Shown: positions 33,088-42,933, numbered from the stretch's first letter. The stretch: 64,000 nucleotides of DNA from DASWNP01 sp036399175 (GCA_036399175.1 DASWNP010000057.1:11498-75497), one strand, 5' to 3'. The notes: generated from the letters alone by a model not told the origin. Made by a program: numbers and translations.

Positions 33088-36000
33088 CTACTCTTCGCGT
33101 TTCTCTCCTCCGCCGCTCTGCGTCGCCGCAGGCTGGTTGGTCTTCTGCTGTTCGGCGGGCTGCAAGCCTTCGTTGGAGGTGCCGAAGAGGTCGAAGAGGC
33201 GCGACATCTTGGAGGAGATGGTGAAGTAGAAACCGCGCGGAGTGTTGACGCGCAGACTCCCGGCGGGCTCTGTGGCTTCGGTGAAGTTGTAGCCGCCGCC
33301 GAGGCGCAGGTCGGGCAGCACCCAGAAGCCAAGCTCTCCGGCGTAGGAGCTGCGACGCGTCATGGAAGACGGCTGCATGAGCATACGCATCTCGCCCGCC
33401 GCGTCCATGTACTTGCCGAGACGATAGACGGCACGCCCCTGCATCATGTATGTGAGCGTCGAGACGCGCGCCAGCTCGGGCATTCCGTTGTCGCCGTACT
33501 TGAGCGCGAAGCGACCGTAGAGTTCGAGGTTGCGCGTCGCTTGCAGGTAGGCGTCGGTCGAGAGCATGTCGGCGCGGTCGCGCATGGAAGCGAAGGTGGC
33601 GGTCGAGGGGTTCTCCTGGAAGAGATTGCGGTGAGTGTAGCTGAAGAGCAGGCCGATGCGGTCGGTCTTGAGCGGACGCCAGGCGAGCGCGGCTGTCGCG
33701 CTCGTCGAAGTGCTGCGCTGGCTGTTGAAGTTGGTGCGGGCAGACTGCCAACGGACGAGCGCGGTGATGCCGTCGGCGAGACGACCCGCCGCGCCGAGGC
33801 TGGCGACCGTGCCGAAGCCGTTGCGGTCTCGAAGCTCGTAGCGACCCGACGAGCGGAAGTTCTCGGTCGGCTGCCAGGAGAAGCCGAGCGAGGCGCTGTT
33901 GAAGCTTTCGCCTTCTCCGGCGAGGTGGAAGCCGCGCTCGTAGCCGAGGTCGATGGAGAGCGCCTTCGTGACGGGGAGACGATTGTTGAGACCGACGATG
34001 GCGAAGCTGTCCGTGCCGTTGATGCCGTTCTCGATTTGGTAGCGACTGTTGAGGCTCGTGTAGCGACCCAGACGTGTTTCGACGCCGATGGCCGTCTCGC
34101 GTCGTGCGCCGGTGGAGACGAAGCCTGTGGCCGCGCCGTCGCTCAAGGGCACGATGGGCGCGGAGGCGAGGCGCTGCGTGAGAAAGACGCGCGTCCACTG
34201 ATTCCACTGGTAGGTGGCCGAAAGGGTGGTCTGGTCTGGATAGGTGGGGTCGGCTTCGCCGAGGTTCTGCTCGCGCTTGATGGCGAGCGCAAGCTTGTCT
34301 GTCGCCTGCCACTCAGCGCCGACGGTGACGAGGTTCGAGTTGGTCTCGCGCCCGCTCACGTCGTCCGAAAGGTTTCTGAAGTCGTAGCCGACGGTGGTGC
34401 GGAAGCGGTCTGTCCAGCGCTCAGACCAGTTGACCGAAGCGGTGCGGCGTCGGTTGCTGACGCTCCGGGTGTGGTTGCGCTCGTCGATGAACTCGAAGCC
34501 GACGATGGACGAAGGACGAACTTTCAAATCGAAGCCGACGTGCGCGCGGCTTGAGCCCGAGGTGATGGTCGAGCCGAAGGGATTGAGGAAGCCTTCGCCC
34601 GCGCGCGCGTAGCCTGCGCGGAGCACCCCTTCTTTGTAGCCGATGGGCTGTTCAAGCTCGACGCGGTAGGCGCTGCCGTTGTGCTTCGCGTCCAACGCAG
34701 CGCCCGCGCCGAAGAGGTTTCCGGTGAAGGCCACTTCGCCCCGGCTCATCGCGTACTCGAACTGAAGCGAGCCGCCGCGCGGCAGCTTCTTCTCGCCGTC
34801 GAGCCCGGCGAGCACGAACGAGCCGAACTCCGACTGCTTCTGGTCAACGACCGAGACGCCGACCCTCAAGCCAGCTTTCTTGAAATTCTTCACCGCGCGC
34901 CCCGTGTAGACCGCCGACGCCATATCTCCCGCGCGATGCTCGTAGGTGACGACGACCTGCACGAGATTCAGCGCGTAGTCGAAGGCCGAGATGGGACGCA
35001 TGAAGAAGATTTGGCCGTTCGTCGTGTCGAGGTTGTAATCGACCGAGCGAATCAGCGATTCGCGCGAGAGAATCCTTTCGGGGTTGCGACGGTCGCGCAC
35101 TTCGAGCGTAACGACTTCCGAGCCGGGCAGGATGTCGGGGTGCGACAACTGCGCGAGCGAGAGACCGCCTCCGGCGAACACGTCGCGCGAGAAGGCCGTA
35201 TCGGGACGAGCGCCCGTCAGGGAAACGTAGTCGCCCTCGGAATTTTCGACGTGCGCCTTGACGCCCGTCAGCTTGCGCGCGTAACCGGCCAGGGCGAGCC
35301 CCCTGTGCTCGGTCTCGAAGTCGCCGAACATCAGGTAGGAGCGACCCCGGTCGAGCCGCGCGTAGAGCTTCGAGTTCGACTGCGCGTCTTCGTAGCGCGT
35401 GGAGGAATCGCCGAAGATGGGATAGGCGCGCTCAAGCGGGTCGAGCTGGAAGAGGCGGTCGTTCGAGCCGTTGCGATTGAGCGGGCGCTGCGAATCGTAT
35501 GCGAGCGTCAGGAGGTTCTCTCCGAAGAGACGCCCGCGATAGAAGAAGCCGATGCGGCTCTGCCAGTCGCCCTCTTCGCCGCGAAGCTGCATCTCGGGCG
35601 CGGCCTTGCCGATGGAGACCTGCGCGAGCCCGACGAGAATCGAAGGACGAATCTCCGGCGTGATGTGTACTTCGGTCTGCGCTTCGAGCGAGCCGGTGGT
35701 TGCTCGAATACGCGATGCGCCCGTCTGGCTTTCGCCGACAAGCTCGACGACGCCCTCGCCGCCCACGAGCTGGACGATTTGCTCGCGCCCGTTCGTCCGC
35801 GCCGACGATTGATACTCGCCGCCGACGCTCTCGACGCCGACGCTATTCTGCGGCAACGTCGCGCCGTCGCCCACCTGAACGGAAGCGCCGTTGGTCGTCG
35901 CCCCCGCAGTCGCCGCCGCCGCGCCTTCCGGTTCTGACGCCTGAGTAGCATTCTTCTTATCATCGGCGAGACCGACCAAGCGCCCCGCCGAAGCTTCGAG

Positions 36001-38943
36001 GGCGACGGCCATGTCAGCCGCCGGATGACCCCACTCGTCGAAGGCGCGCACGCGCAGGCGCGTCTTGTCGCGCCCGCCCGCGCTCAGCTCCGGCTTCTCC
36101 GCGACAATCTCCAGACGCTTCGCAGGCCCGCGCCCGTAGGCGCTCAGCTCGACGCTTTCGCCGCGCACGCCCTCGGGGCTGACGGCTGTGGCGCGAATGT
36201 GGTTCGGCCCCGGTCGCATGTTGATGCCGACGAAGCTGTAGGTCGCCACATGGTTCTTACGGTCAACGCGGCGGACGCCGATTTTTGAATCGGGAATCGG
36301 AGTGCCCTCGACTTCGAGCGCCACCGTCCAGCCTTCGGCCACGCGCGCTTCAATCTCAAGCGCGGCGTTTAAAACGACTTCGTTCGCCGCAGGCGACATG
36401 ATTCTGACGAGACCGGGCGAGACAGGCTCAAGCGTCTCGGTCGCTTCCATCTCGTACGTGCCGGAAGCGAGCGCAACCTCGTTCGCCGGAGGCTTCGGAG
36501 TCGCCGCGCCGCCCGTCGTGCCTGAGTTCGACGCTATCTCATCCTGCTGGCTGGCGAATCCGCTCTGCTGCGCGCCTGCCAGAACCTGCCTCGCTCCCCT
36601 CGCGCCCGCGCTCGCAGCCGGGATGCTATCGCCGAAGGCGCGGGCGTTCTTTTGAGAGGCGCGGCTCGCTTCGGTGGAAGCGGAGTCGGGGGCTCCTTTC
36701 GTGCCGTCGGGAGGACGAAGCGCGAAGTTCTGTCGAAGGAGCGCGCCGCCGCCGAGCGGCGTGTGCAGAAGTCGCGTCCAGCTCTTTTCGTCGCGGCGTC
36801 CGGTGTCGGCGAGCGTGTATCCGGCGGGAAGCGTGACGGGGTCGAGCGAGATGACGAGCGAGCCGTCGTTGACGGAGGGGAAGCTGTACTGTCCTGCCGA
36901 ATCGGTGATGACCGACTGGCCGTTGTGCAGGTAAAGGCGCACGCCCGCGAGCGCCGTCTCGCCTGCGTCGAACTGGCCGTTGCCGTTCAAATCTCCGAAC
37001 ACTCTTCCCATGACAATCTGCTGCATCGAGAAGAGACCGCGACGCACGCGCACCGTGGCGCTCGTCGGGTTGGTCGTAATCTGCTCGCCGGAGAGGAAGA
37101 CGCCGGTTGCAAGGGCAGTGTTGATTTGTTCGCCTTCGGCGGCGTTGACGCCTACTCGCACGCGATAGCTTAGGTTCGCACGCGCTCCAGCGCGAAGCTG
37201 TCCGACGCGGAAGAGCATCTGCGAGCCGACGACTTCGGGCTCGATTGAGCGCGAGGCGTCGGGCGGATTCTCGAATCGCGCCGTGCCGGGCGCGTAATGG
37301 AAGGAGGGCGGCAGAGTGTCTCTGACGACGACATCGTTCAAGGTGATGGCCGTCGCGTTGTGCACCTCGACGCGGTAGGAGACCGCATCGCCAATCTCTG
37401 CGTTGGGGCGGTCAACCAGCTTGGAAATCTCCAGAGCCTGATGCTCGAACATCGGAACGTTGAGGACGAAGGCCGCGAGGTCGTCTATCTGAACCGCGTC
37501 TTCGGTCAGCTCGAAGCTGCCGCTTCGGGCGATGGGCTGTCCGTCGATGGAGCGCACGTTCAGAGAGAAGAGACCGCTTGCGCCGTTTACCGAAAGGGTC
37601 GGCCTGACGGTCAGCTCAAGCATGCGCGAGCGGAAGCCCTGCGCGTTGACGTTGAGGAAGTAGCGCGCCGGGCTCGCATCCGAGCCGAGCTGTTCGGGCG
37701 CGAGGGCGAAGCTCCAACGCCCCTGCGCGTCTGTGAGGAAGGGATTTTCGTTGCGCTCGTTGGGCGCGGAGCCTTTGTCGCGTTCGAGCGCGAGCGGGTC
37801 GGCGTTCGTCTTGTCACGAAGCACGGTGACGCGCGCGCCGCTAATGGTGGTCGAGCCGTTGCTGCGCGCTTCGTAGACGAGGCCGAAAGGATTGACGACG
37901 GCGACGGCGCTCGTCGAGGTGACGGGCGAAGCGTTGTCGGCGGAGGTGACGGCGGTGTTGACGACGCCGCGACCCGAATGCACGGCAGCGCCCACTCTCG
38001 CCTGAAACGCCACCTGCACCAGCTCGCCAACAGCAACCTCAGCCCAGCGCACTTCGATGCGTCGGCCTCGGACGTGACCTTCGTCGGCGTCCTCTGCGTC
38101 GGTGAGATTGCGCCCGTTGAGCTTGAGCGAGCCTTTGAGGTATTCGAGCCCTTCGGGCAGCTCGTCTCTGAGGACGGCGCGACGCGCGGGCACGTCGCCG
38201 CTATTGCGGAAGGAGATGGTGTAGAGAAGCGTCTGGCCGAGCGAGGCCGTGATGCGCTCTCGGTTTTCGACGAGCTTGACGGGCGGCAGGCGCGGGTCGT
38301 CGGGCGATGAGAAGTGTGCGCCGTTGCCGACGACGTTGATGATTGTGCCGTCGTCCTGCGCCATGCCGTTTGCGCCGCCCGAGACGTTCGAGCGAGCAGT
38401 GACGTTGATGGTCAGACGCGAGCCGGGCGCGCTCGCGCCCGTGTCAATCAGAGCCAGAAGGCCGATGCACGCTCCGCGCGAAAGGCGCGGGCTCATCCCT
38501 TCGCCGACGCGCACGGGGCGGTCGCCCTCGCTCACCGCGCCGTTTGCATCCATGTCGAAGAGGAGGGCGGTCAAAGAGGCGGGGGCGCTCACTTCGGCGC
38601 GAGTGATGGTGTAGAAGTCGGGCGTGTTGCCGCCGTTGCAGACGCGGAAGAGGCGCGCGGCGCGCTCGTTAGGCGAGACGCTGGCGGAAGGCTCGGTTTC
38701 GTCCGGGGTGACGACGACTGCGGAGATGGAGCGGACGGTGACGTTAACGGTGGGCGAGACGGTGGCGAACCCCGTCCCTTCGGAATCGAGATAGGTGGCC
38801 TCGGCGCGGTTCGTGATGACTGTGCCCGCCTCGGTCGCGACGGTTTCATCTACCATGCCGAACGCGCGTCCCCAAACTGCCGTCGAAAGCGCGAGCAGTA
38901 AGAGCGCGAAGGCGCGGACAACTCTTTGGGGGCGGGTGCTCAT
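33088..38943 (-). CDS. Giant DUF11/SdrD-like surface protein with C-terminal outer-membrane barrel
   Basis: 1951 residues. Signal peptide near 8-27. Several DUF11-like repeats occupy about 35-640 (LLYTISFRNSGDVPARRAVL; VSYRVEVHNATAITLNDVVV). An SdrD B-like domain follows near 645-715 (GRVFGDLNGNGQFDAGETAL). A Ser/Ala linker and Ig/invasin-like domains run to about 1095. From about 1100 (IRPSILVGLAQVSIGKA) to near 1920 the sequence alternates like a large beta barrel and includes AYPIFGDSS and the RSYLMFGDFETEHRGLALAG type of segment. The last 25 residues are Gln/Glu-rich. It likely displays the DUF11 stalk through or from the outer membrane. The barrel is preceded by a heptameric hairpin region upstream of the start codon. 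Confidence 0.8.
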   Translation of the reverse strand: MSTRPQRVVRAFALLLLALSTAVWGRAFGMVDETVATEAGTVITNRAEATYLDSEGTGFATVSPTVNVTVRSISAVVVTPDETEPSASVSPNERAARLFRVCNGGNTPDFYTITRAEVSAPASLTALLFDMDANGAVSEGDRPVRVGEGMSPRLSRGACIGLLALIDTGASAPGSRLTINVTARSNVSGGANGMAQDDGTIINVVGNGAHFSSPDDPRLPPVKLVENRERITASLGQTLLYTISFRNSGDVPARRAVLRDELPEGLEYLKGSLKLNGRNLTDAEDADEGHVRGRRIEVRWAEVAVGELVQVAFQARVGAAVHSGRGVVNTAVTSADNASPVTSTSAVAVVNPFGLVYEARSNGSTTISGARVTVLRDKTNADPLALERDKGSAPNERNENPFLTDAQGRWSFALAPEQLGSDASPARYFLNVNAQGFRSRMLELTVRPTLSVNGASGLFSLNVRSIDGQPIARSGSFELTEDAVQIDDLAAFVLNVPMFEHQALEISKLVDRPNAEIGDAVSYRVEVHNATAITLNDVVVRDTLPPSFHYAPGTARFENPPDASRSIEPEVVGSQMLFRVGQLRAGARANLSYRVRVGVNAAEGEQINTALATGVFLSGEQITTNPTSATVRVRRGLFSMQQIVMGRVFGDLNGNGQFDAGETALAGVRLYLHNGQSVITDSAGQYSFPSVNDGSLVISLDPVTLPAGYTLADTGRRDEKSWTRLLHTPLGGGALLRQNFALRPPDGTKGAPDSASTEASRASQKNARAFGDSIPAASAGARGARQVLAGAQQSGFASQQDEIASNSGTTGGAATPKPPANEVALASGTYEMEATETLEPVSPGLVRIMSPAANEVVLNAALEIEARVAEGWTVALEVEGTPIPDSKIGVRRVDRKNHVATYSFVGINMRPGPNHIRATAVSPEGVRGESVELSAYGRGPAKRLEIVAEKPELSAGGRDKTRLRVRAFDEWGHPAADMAVALEASAGRLVGLADDKKNATQASEPEGAAAATAGATTNGASVQVGDGATLPQNSVGVESVGGEYQSSARTNGREQIVQLVGGEGVVELVGESQTGASRIRATTGSLEAQTEVHITPEIRPSILVGLAQVSIGKAAPEMQLRGEEGDWQSRIGFFYRGRLFGENLLTLAYDSQRPLNRNGSNDRLFQLDPLERAYPIFGDSSTRYEDAQSNSKLYARLDRGRSYLMFGDFETEHRGLALAGYARKLTGVKAHVENSEGDYVSLTGARPDTAFSRDVFAGGGLSLAQLSHPDILPGSEVVTLEVRDRRNPERILSRESLIRSVDYNLDTTNGQIFFMRPISAFDYALNLVQVVVTYEHRAGDMASAVYTGRAVKNFKKAGLRVGVSVVDQKQSEFGSFVLAGLDGEKKLPRGGSLQFEYAMSRGEVAFTGNLFGAGAALDAKHNGSAYRVELEQPIGYKEGVLRAGYARAGEGFLNPFGSTITSGSSRAHVGFDLKVRPSSIVGFEFIDERNHTRSVSNRRRTASVNWSERWTDRFRTTVGYDFRNLSDDVSGRETNSNLVTVGAEWQATDKLALAIKREQNLGEADPTYPDQTTLSATYQWNQWTRVFLTQRLASAPIVPLSDGAATGFVSTGARRETAIGVETRLGRYTSLNSRYQIENGINGTDSFAIVGLNNRLPVTKALSIDLGYERGFHLAGEGESFNSASLGFSWQPTENFRSSGRYELRDRNGFGTVASLGAAGRLADGITALVRWQSARTNFNSQRSTSTSATAALAWRPLKTDRIGLLFSYTHRNLFQENPSTATFASMRDRADMLSTDAYLQATRNLELYGRFALKYGDNGMPELARVSTLTYMMQGRAVYRLGKYMDAAGEMRMLMQPSSMTRRSSYAGELGFWVLPDLRLGGGYNFTEATEPAGSLRVNTPRGFYFTISSKMSRLFDLFGTSNEGLQPAEQQKTNQPAATQSGGGEKREE

Positions 38944-38948
38944 AAAAG

Positions 38949-39065
38949 GATGAAGGCGGAAGGATGAAGGCGGAAGGAAGAGAAGAATTGATTCATTTCC
39001 TCATTGCTTCATTGAATCGATGAACCGATGATTCGATGAACCAATTCTTCTTCCCTTCAACCAGG
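38949..39065. repeat. Heptameric-repeat hairpin, GGATGAA family
   Basis: GGATGAA, GGCGGAA, GGATGAA and GGCGGAA units lead into AAGAATTG, which pairs with CAATTCTT near 39042-39050. An inner pair of ATTCATTT/GAATCGATGAA units also folds. It lies between the 39083 gene stop and the start of the 1951-residue gene, on the path of the same transcript, so it may attenuate or process that message. Confidence 0.7.
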
Positions 39066-39082
39066 GGTTAGTTGCCGACGAG

Positions 39083-41350
39083 CTAGTTAATTCGCCGACG
39101 GAACTTGAACGAGCCGCTCTCTCCGGGCAGGAGAGTGCCGACGTTGTCGATCAAGAGGATTGAGCCTGCGGTGTCGCCTGTGATGGATGCGCCCGGCTTC
39201 GGATCGACGGCTGAGCCGACGACCTGAGTGGTGGTCGCACCCCAGTTGCTCGGGTTCGACGCAGAGGGAGTGCCGTCCTCGCGGATGGTGACGCTCGACG
39301 CCGTGAGCGTCGCGTTGCCCGTGCCGCCCGTCGAGGAGATGTTCGTGTAGGTGATGGTGTACTCAAGCTCCGCGCCCGGAACTGCATCGTCCGCGCCGGG
39401 GTCTGAGGGGCCGTTGCCTACGCCGGTGTTGTTGATGACCGTGACCGTCTTGTCGAGGCGCAGGAAGCCCGTATAGACGCGGTCGATGGTATCGTTGGTG
39501 CTCGTCGCCGTGTTGGTCGAGTGCGCGCGAAGGACGACGCCCGTCGCCGTCAGGACGGTCGCACCTGCGGGCACGCCGACTCTCACGACGATGTTGGCCT
39601 GGCCGCCGAAAGCTATCGCCAGAGAGGCCGTCGCTACGTTCGTGAAGTTCGCGCCGCCGTCGGTGCTAATCAGGACGGTGAAGCCTGGGGGAAGCGCGCT
39701 CTGGAGGCTGAAGGTGAACACGTCGTTAGCGTTGCCCGTGTTCTGGACGGTGTTGACGAAATCGACGGTGCTGGCGACGGCTGTTCCACCGCCTGGCTCG
39801 ACGCCTGCGATGGCCGCCGGAGAGACGGTCTTGTTCGTGTAGTCGTTGTTGTTGGAAGCGCCGGGGTTCGGGCCGACTGCGGCGGGCTGACCCTGCGGCC
39901 CCATGAGCACCGCGCCGACCGGAGTGAGCGTCGTGGGCTGCTGGTAGCCTTTGGTGAGGCTGATGGGGTCGTCGGCTGCGGGCGGCACGCCGACCTTCGG
40001 CTCGTTGAAGTTGGCGTTGCCGTCGCCCTTGTTCGAGACCTCGTTGCCGGGCTTGTCCGATTGGTCTGTGATGGGCGAGTTGACGTTGTTGCGTGCGAAG
40101 GCTTCGGCGATGCCGTAGAGCGGATTCGACGCGTTGATGTTCGACTGAACCTGCAAGTTGACGCCGAGACCGGCGACCGTCTGGCCGACGGCCAGCACCG
40201 CCGCAGGGTTCGACGGGTCGGTGACGTTGAAGGCGACGCGTGTCACGTTCGAGAGCACGCCGGGCGCGGTCGTCGTCCAGGTGACAGCCGCCGAGAGCGG
40301 CCCCGAAGCGGGCGGGTCAACGCCGACTGCCGGGTCTGCGCCGAGCGGCGAGGTCGAATAGAGAACCGTCACGCCTGCGGGAAGCGCGGCGAAGGACTGA
40401 AAGGTCGTACCGGCCGGGATGGGCACGACGACGAAGATGCCCTTCTGCACGGCGGCGGGAGCGCCCTGCAAGGTCTGCTGGCGGGCGTCGCGCAAGCCCG
40501 TGTTCTGGACGGAGAGGTTGTAGGTGATGTTTGAGCCGAGAGCGACGGGGCCTGCGGGCACGCCGAGCGTGACGCGAAGCTGTGCGTCGGTCTGAACGGT
40601 GGTGCTGATGTCGCCGCGCGCTTCGGATTCGCCGTTGACGGGAGCGGACGCGCCCGAATCGGTGCGCACCTTCGCCGTCCCCAGATTGGCCGCAGCGACC
40701 GCTTGGTTATCGTAGCTCGGAGCGCCGCCCGTCGCATCGCCGAGGCGAATGTTGATGGCCGCGCCTGCTGCTGCGGCGGCGTTGACATCGGCGCGAACGA
40801 TGACGCGGAAAGATGCGTTGCGCGCGACGGTTCCGGCCGAAGGATAAGAGACGTTTCCGGGGTTCGAGAGAATGTCCACGTCGCCCGCGTCGATGACGCC
40901 GTCGTTGTCCGAGTCGATGGTGTTGTCGCCGTTGGCGTCGATGCCTGCGAGCTGGAGCGTGACGGGGCCGGTCGGAACAATCGAGCCGCCCATTTGCAGG
41001 AAGCGAACCTGCGTGCCGAAGTTGCTCGTGTTCGTCACGGTGAAGACGAAGTCCACGTCGGTCTGCCCGGAGACGACCGAAGGATTGGAGACGCCGTCGG
41101 GGGTGATGGCGAGGCCGGAGACGTTTGCTACGACGACCGTCACGGGGTTGGAGAGCGCCGAGTAGGTGGTCGTGCCGTCGGAATAGGTGGCCGAAGCGCG
41201 GTTGACAATCTGCGTGCCGCCTGCGGTCTGCGCCTGCACGACGAGCGCCGAGGGCGCAAGCAGCAGCGCGCAAAGAAGCGCCAGCAGCGACGCGAACGAG
41301 CGCCCGAAGCGTGCGCCGCAAGTTACGCGTGAGTTAAATCTCATGTTCAT
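39083..41350 (-). CDS. Secreted DUF11-type surface protein
   Basis: 755 residues. A signal peptide (SFASLLALLCALLLAPSALVVQAQ) is followed by IVNRASATYSDGTTTYSALS, which parallels the N-terminus of the 1951-residue neighbour (VITNRAEATYLDSEG). Repeated beta-sandwich units contain DANGDNTIDSDNDGVIDAGD, an Asp-rich loop that could bind calcium. A DUF11-like unit ends the protein (ELEYTITYTNISSTGG). GAGGATT lies about 7 bases before the ATG. It is second in the five-gene surface cluster. Confidence 0.78.
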   Translation of the reverse strand: MNMRFNSRVTCGARFGRSFASLLALLCALLLAPSALVVQAQTAGGTQIVNRASATYSDGTTTYSALSNPVTVVVANVSGLAITPDGVSNPSVVSGQTDVDFVFTVTNTSNFGTQVRFLQMGGSIVPTGPVTLQLAGIDANGDNTIDSDNDGVIDAGDVDILSNPGNVSYPSAGTVARNASFRVIVRADVNAAAAAGAAINIRLGDATGGAPSYDNQAVAAANLGTAKVRTDSGASAPVNGESEARGDISTTVQTDAQLRVTLGVPAGPVALGSNITYNLSVQNTGLRDARQQTLQGAPAAVQKGIFVVVPIPAGTTFQSFAALPAGVTVLYSTSPLGADPAVGVDPPASGPLSAAVTWTTTAPGVLSNVTRVAFNVTDPSNPAAVLAVGQTVAGLGVNLQVQSNINASNPLYGIAEAFARNNVNSPITDQSDKPGNEVSNKGDGNANFNEPKVGVPPAADDPISLTKGYQQPTTLTPVGAVLMGPQGQPAAVGPNPGASNNNDYTNKTVSPAAIAGVEPGGGTAVASTVDFVNTVQNTGNANDVFTFSLQSALPPGFTVLISTDGGANFTNVATASLAIAFGGQANIVVRVGVPAGATVLTATGVVLRAHSTNTATSTNDTIDRVYTGFLRLDKTVTVINNTGVGNGPSDPGADDAVPGAELEYTITYTNISSTGGTGNATLTASSVTIREDGTPSASNPSNWGATTTQVVGSAVDPKPGASITGDTAGSILLIDNVGTLLPGESGSFKFRRRIN

Positions 41351-41473
41351 CTTTAATCCTCGAAAATAGTGACTGGTGGGCTTTCTTGAGGCGGCGTATC
41401 AGGTAGGTAGCCGAAGTGAGGCGTAAGGGGAACTTAGCTCGGCTCTGCGACCGCCTTTGAGTCGTGTGGCGGT

Positions 41474-42007
41474 TTACTTAACGCGCACCTTGTAGGAAGC
41501 GGAGACCTTGCCGCCTGCGGCCAGAGAATCCGTCCATTCGTAGCGCACTTCGGTGTACATCGAAACGGGCGCGGGCACACGCTTGATGGTGCCGTCCGGC
41601 TGCTTCTCTTCGATGATGGGCTGAGTGGAGAAGGTCTTGCCGCCGTCGATGCTGTAGGTGACGGTCGAAGAGCCTTCGCCGACGGCGCTGCCCGCGACGA
41701 AAGATGTGCCCTTCGGGATGTGGCCGACGGCCTTGTACTCGCGCGCCGCGCCCTCGCCCTCGTTGACCGAGAGCATGTTCCACTGTAAGACCTCGCCGGG
41801 GCGCACGGCCTCAACCTTGTCGAGCGTGAGCGACTGGCCTTCGCGCTCGACTGAGCCCGCAAGCGTAATCTTCACTTCGGGACGACCCGCAGCCGACTTT
41901 TGAGCGCCGACCGAAAGTTGCCTCTGCGCGAGGGCTGCCGCTCCGCAGACGACGACGAGCATGAGCGCCAGCGGAAGCATGCGAAAATGTTTTCTTAACT
42001 TAGTCAT
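41474..42007 (-). CDS. Small secreted DUF11-like protein
   Basis: 177 residues. The signal peptide (MLPLALMLVVVCGAAALAQ) is cleaved near residue 28. The mature part is one beta-sandwich similar to the DUF11 units of its neighbours (EYKAVGHIPKGTSFVAGSA; STVTYSIDGGKTFS). GGAGATAAAC precedes the ATG, a good ribosome site. It is the first gene of the surface-protein cluster and could be a minor subunit or chaperone-like partner of the larger proteins. Confidence 0.7.
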   Translation of the reverse strand: MTKLRKHFRMLPLALMLVVVCGAAALAQRQLSVGAQKSAAGRPEVKITLAGSVEREGQSLTLDKVEAVRPGEVLQWNMLSVNEGEGAAREYKAVGHIPKGTSFVAGSAVGEGSSTVTYSIDGGKTFSTQPIIEEKQPDGTIKRVPAPVSMYTEVRYEWTDSLAAGGKVSASYKVRVK

Positions 42008-42133
42008 GTTTATCTCCTTCGTGAGTGCCTTACTGAAAAACTGTCAAAGGCAGGCATCGGTTGGCAGTGTCGCTCGGTCGGGGGCTTTCTCGGTTCTCCG
42101 CCAGCCGACGACCAGGGATGAGAGAGAGCGGCC

Positions 42134-42511
42134 TCAGAGGGTGCGCGGTGTCGCGCGCCCGCTCAAAGCACACGCGACGGCGTACATAAAATCTTTCACG
42201 GCGATTGAGCGCGGCAGGACGGCGGTGAGGCGCGCATGAGTGGCGGCACGCATAATCTCTGTGGGGCGGTCGTGCAGAGCGATGAGCGGAACTTGAGGGG
42301 CAATCTCCTGCAAAGCCTCGACGGCTCCGGCGCGACCGAAACCGGCCATGTCGAGCCCGAAGGCGATGAGGTCGAAGCGCCCTTCAGCCGCTCCGCGCAG
42401 CATGTCCATCGTATGACGACAGGTTTCGGCCTCGTGTCCTGCGGCCTTCAGAGCCGCCACCAGCCCCTCGGCCATCACACGGTCGTCATCACAAATCATC
42501 ACTCGCGCCAT
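42134..42511 (-). CDS. Receiver-domain protein lacking the phosphoacceptor Asp
   Basis: 125 residues, a single receiver fold. The acidic pair (ICDDD at 6-10) is kept. The phosphorylation strand reads DLIAFGLDMAGFG, placing Gly52 where Asp is expected, and the Lys loop reads LPRSIAV. It is thus a pseudo-receiver unlikely to be phosphorylated in the usual way. It lies 126 bases upstream of the surface-protein cluster on the same strand and could regulate it by protein contact. The divergent side carries the toxin-antitoxin promoter. Confidence 0.75.
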   Translation of the reverse strand: MARVMICDDDRVMAEGLVAALKAAGHEAETCRHTMDMLRGAAEGRFDLIAFGLDMAGFGRAGAVEALQEIAPQVPLIALHDRPTEIMRAATHARLTAVLPRSIAVKDFMYAVACALSGRATPRTL

Positions 42512-42933
42512 TCGTCGGGCTTCCCTTACTCCCTAAACTTTTAAGGCCACCACAGACGGCCACGCCGCTCGACTAAGACAATCCCCATACCGCTCGCGCG
42601 AATGAGCGGTAGATGCTCAAAATTTGGCGAAAATCGTCGGATTTCTGTTAACGAGAGGATTCTTCGAGCGAGGCGCGACGAGCGCGGGATGACAAGCGCG
42701 GCTGACATTTTGTCAGTTCGGCTGACAAAATGGTCTTGACAGAAGGGTGGAATTCTGTCTTCATATGCGGACTTTAAAGGCTTTTTTGGCGAGGCGGTTC
42801 ACTCGTTCGTCGGAACAACTTTTGCCTAAGCAACTCCGACTCTTAGTCGAACTACTAAGAGCAAGGAAGTGCTCGAAGCGTTAAAGCAACAGTCGCCCCC
42901 CTTCCTGAAATCTGAGGAAGGAGAATTTCAACG
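42512..42933 (+). promoter_or_regulatory. Long leader of the toxin-antitoxin operon with three dyads and a promoter
   Basis: A perfect 11-bp inverted repeat (42706-42716 and 42722-42732) lies just before a TTGACA box (42736-42741). A second dyad, GACAGAA/TTCTGTC (42738-42744, 42753-42759), overlaps that box. An AT-rich TCATAT follows at about -10 distance (19 nt). A third dyad, CTCTTAGT/ACTAAGAG, is at 42840-42861 in the leader. Type II antitoxins commonly repress their own promoter through such palindromes, so autoregulation is likely. Confidence 0.5.

Noticed and set aside
33008..34312. 434-residue frame within the giant barrel gene
   Set aside because: Arg/His-rich out-of-frame reading of the barrel region.
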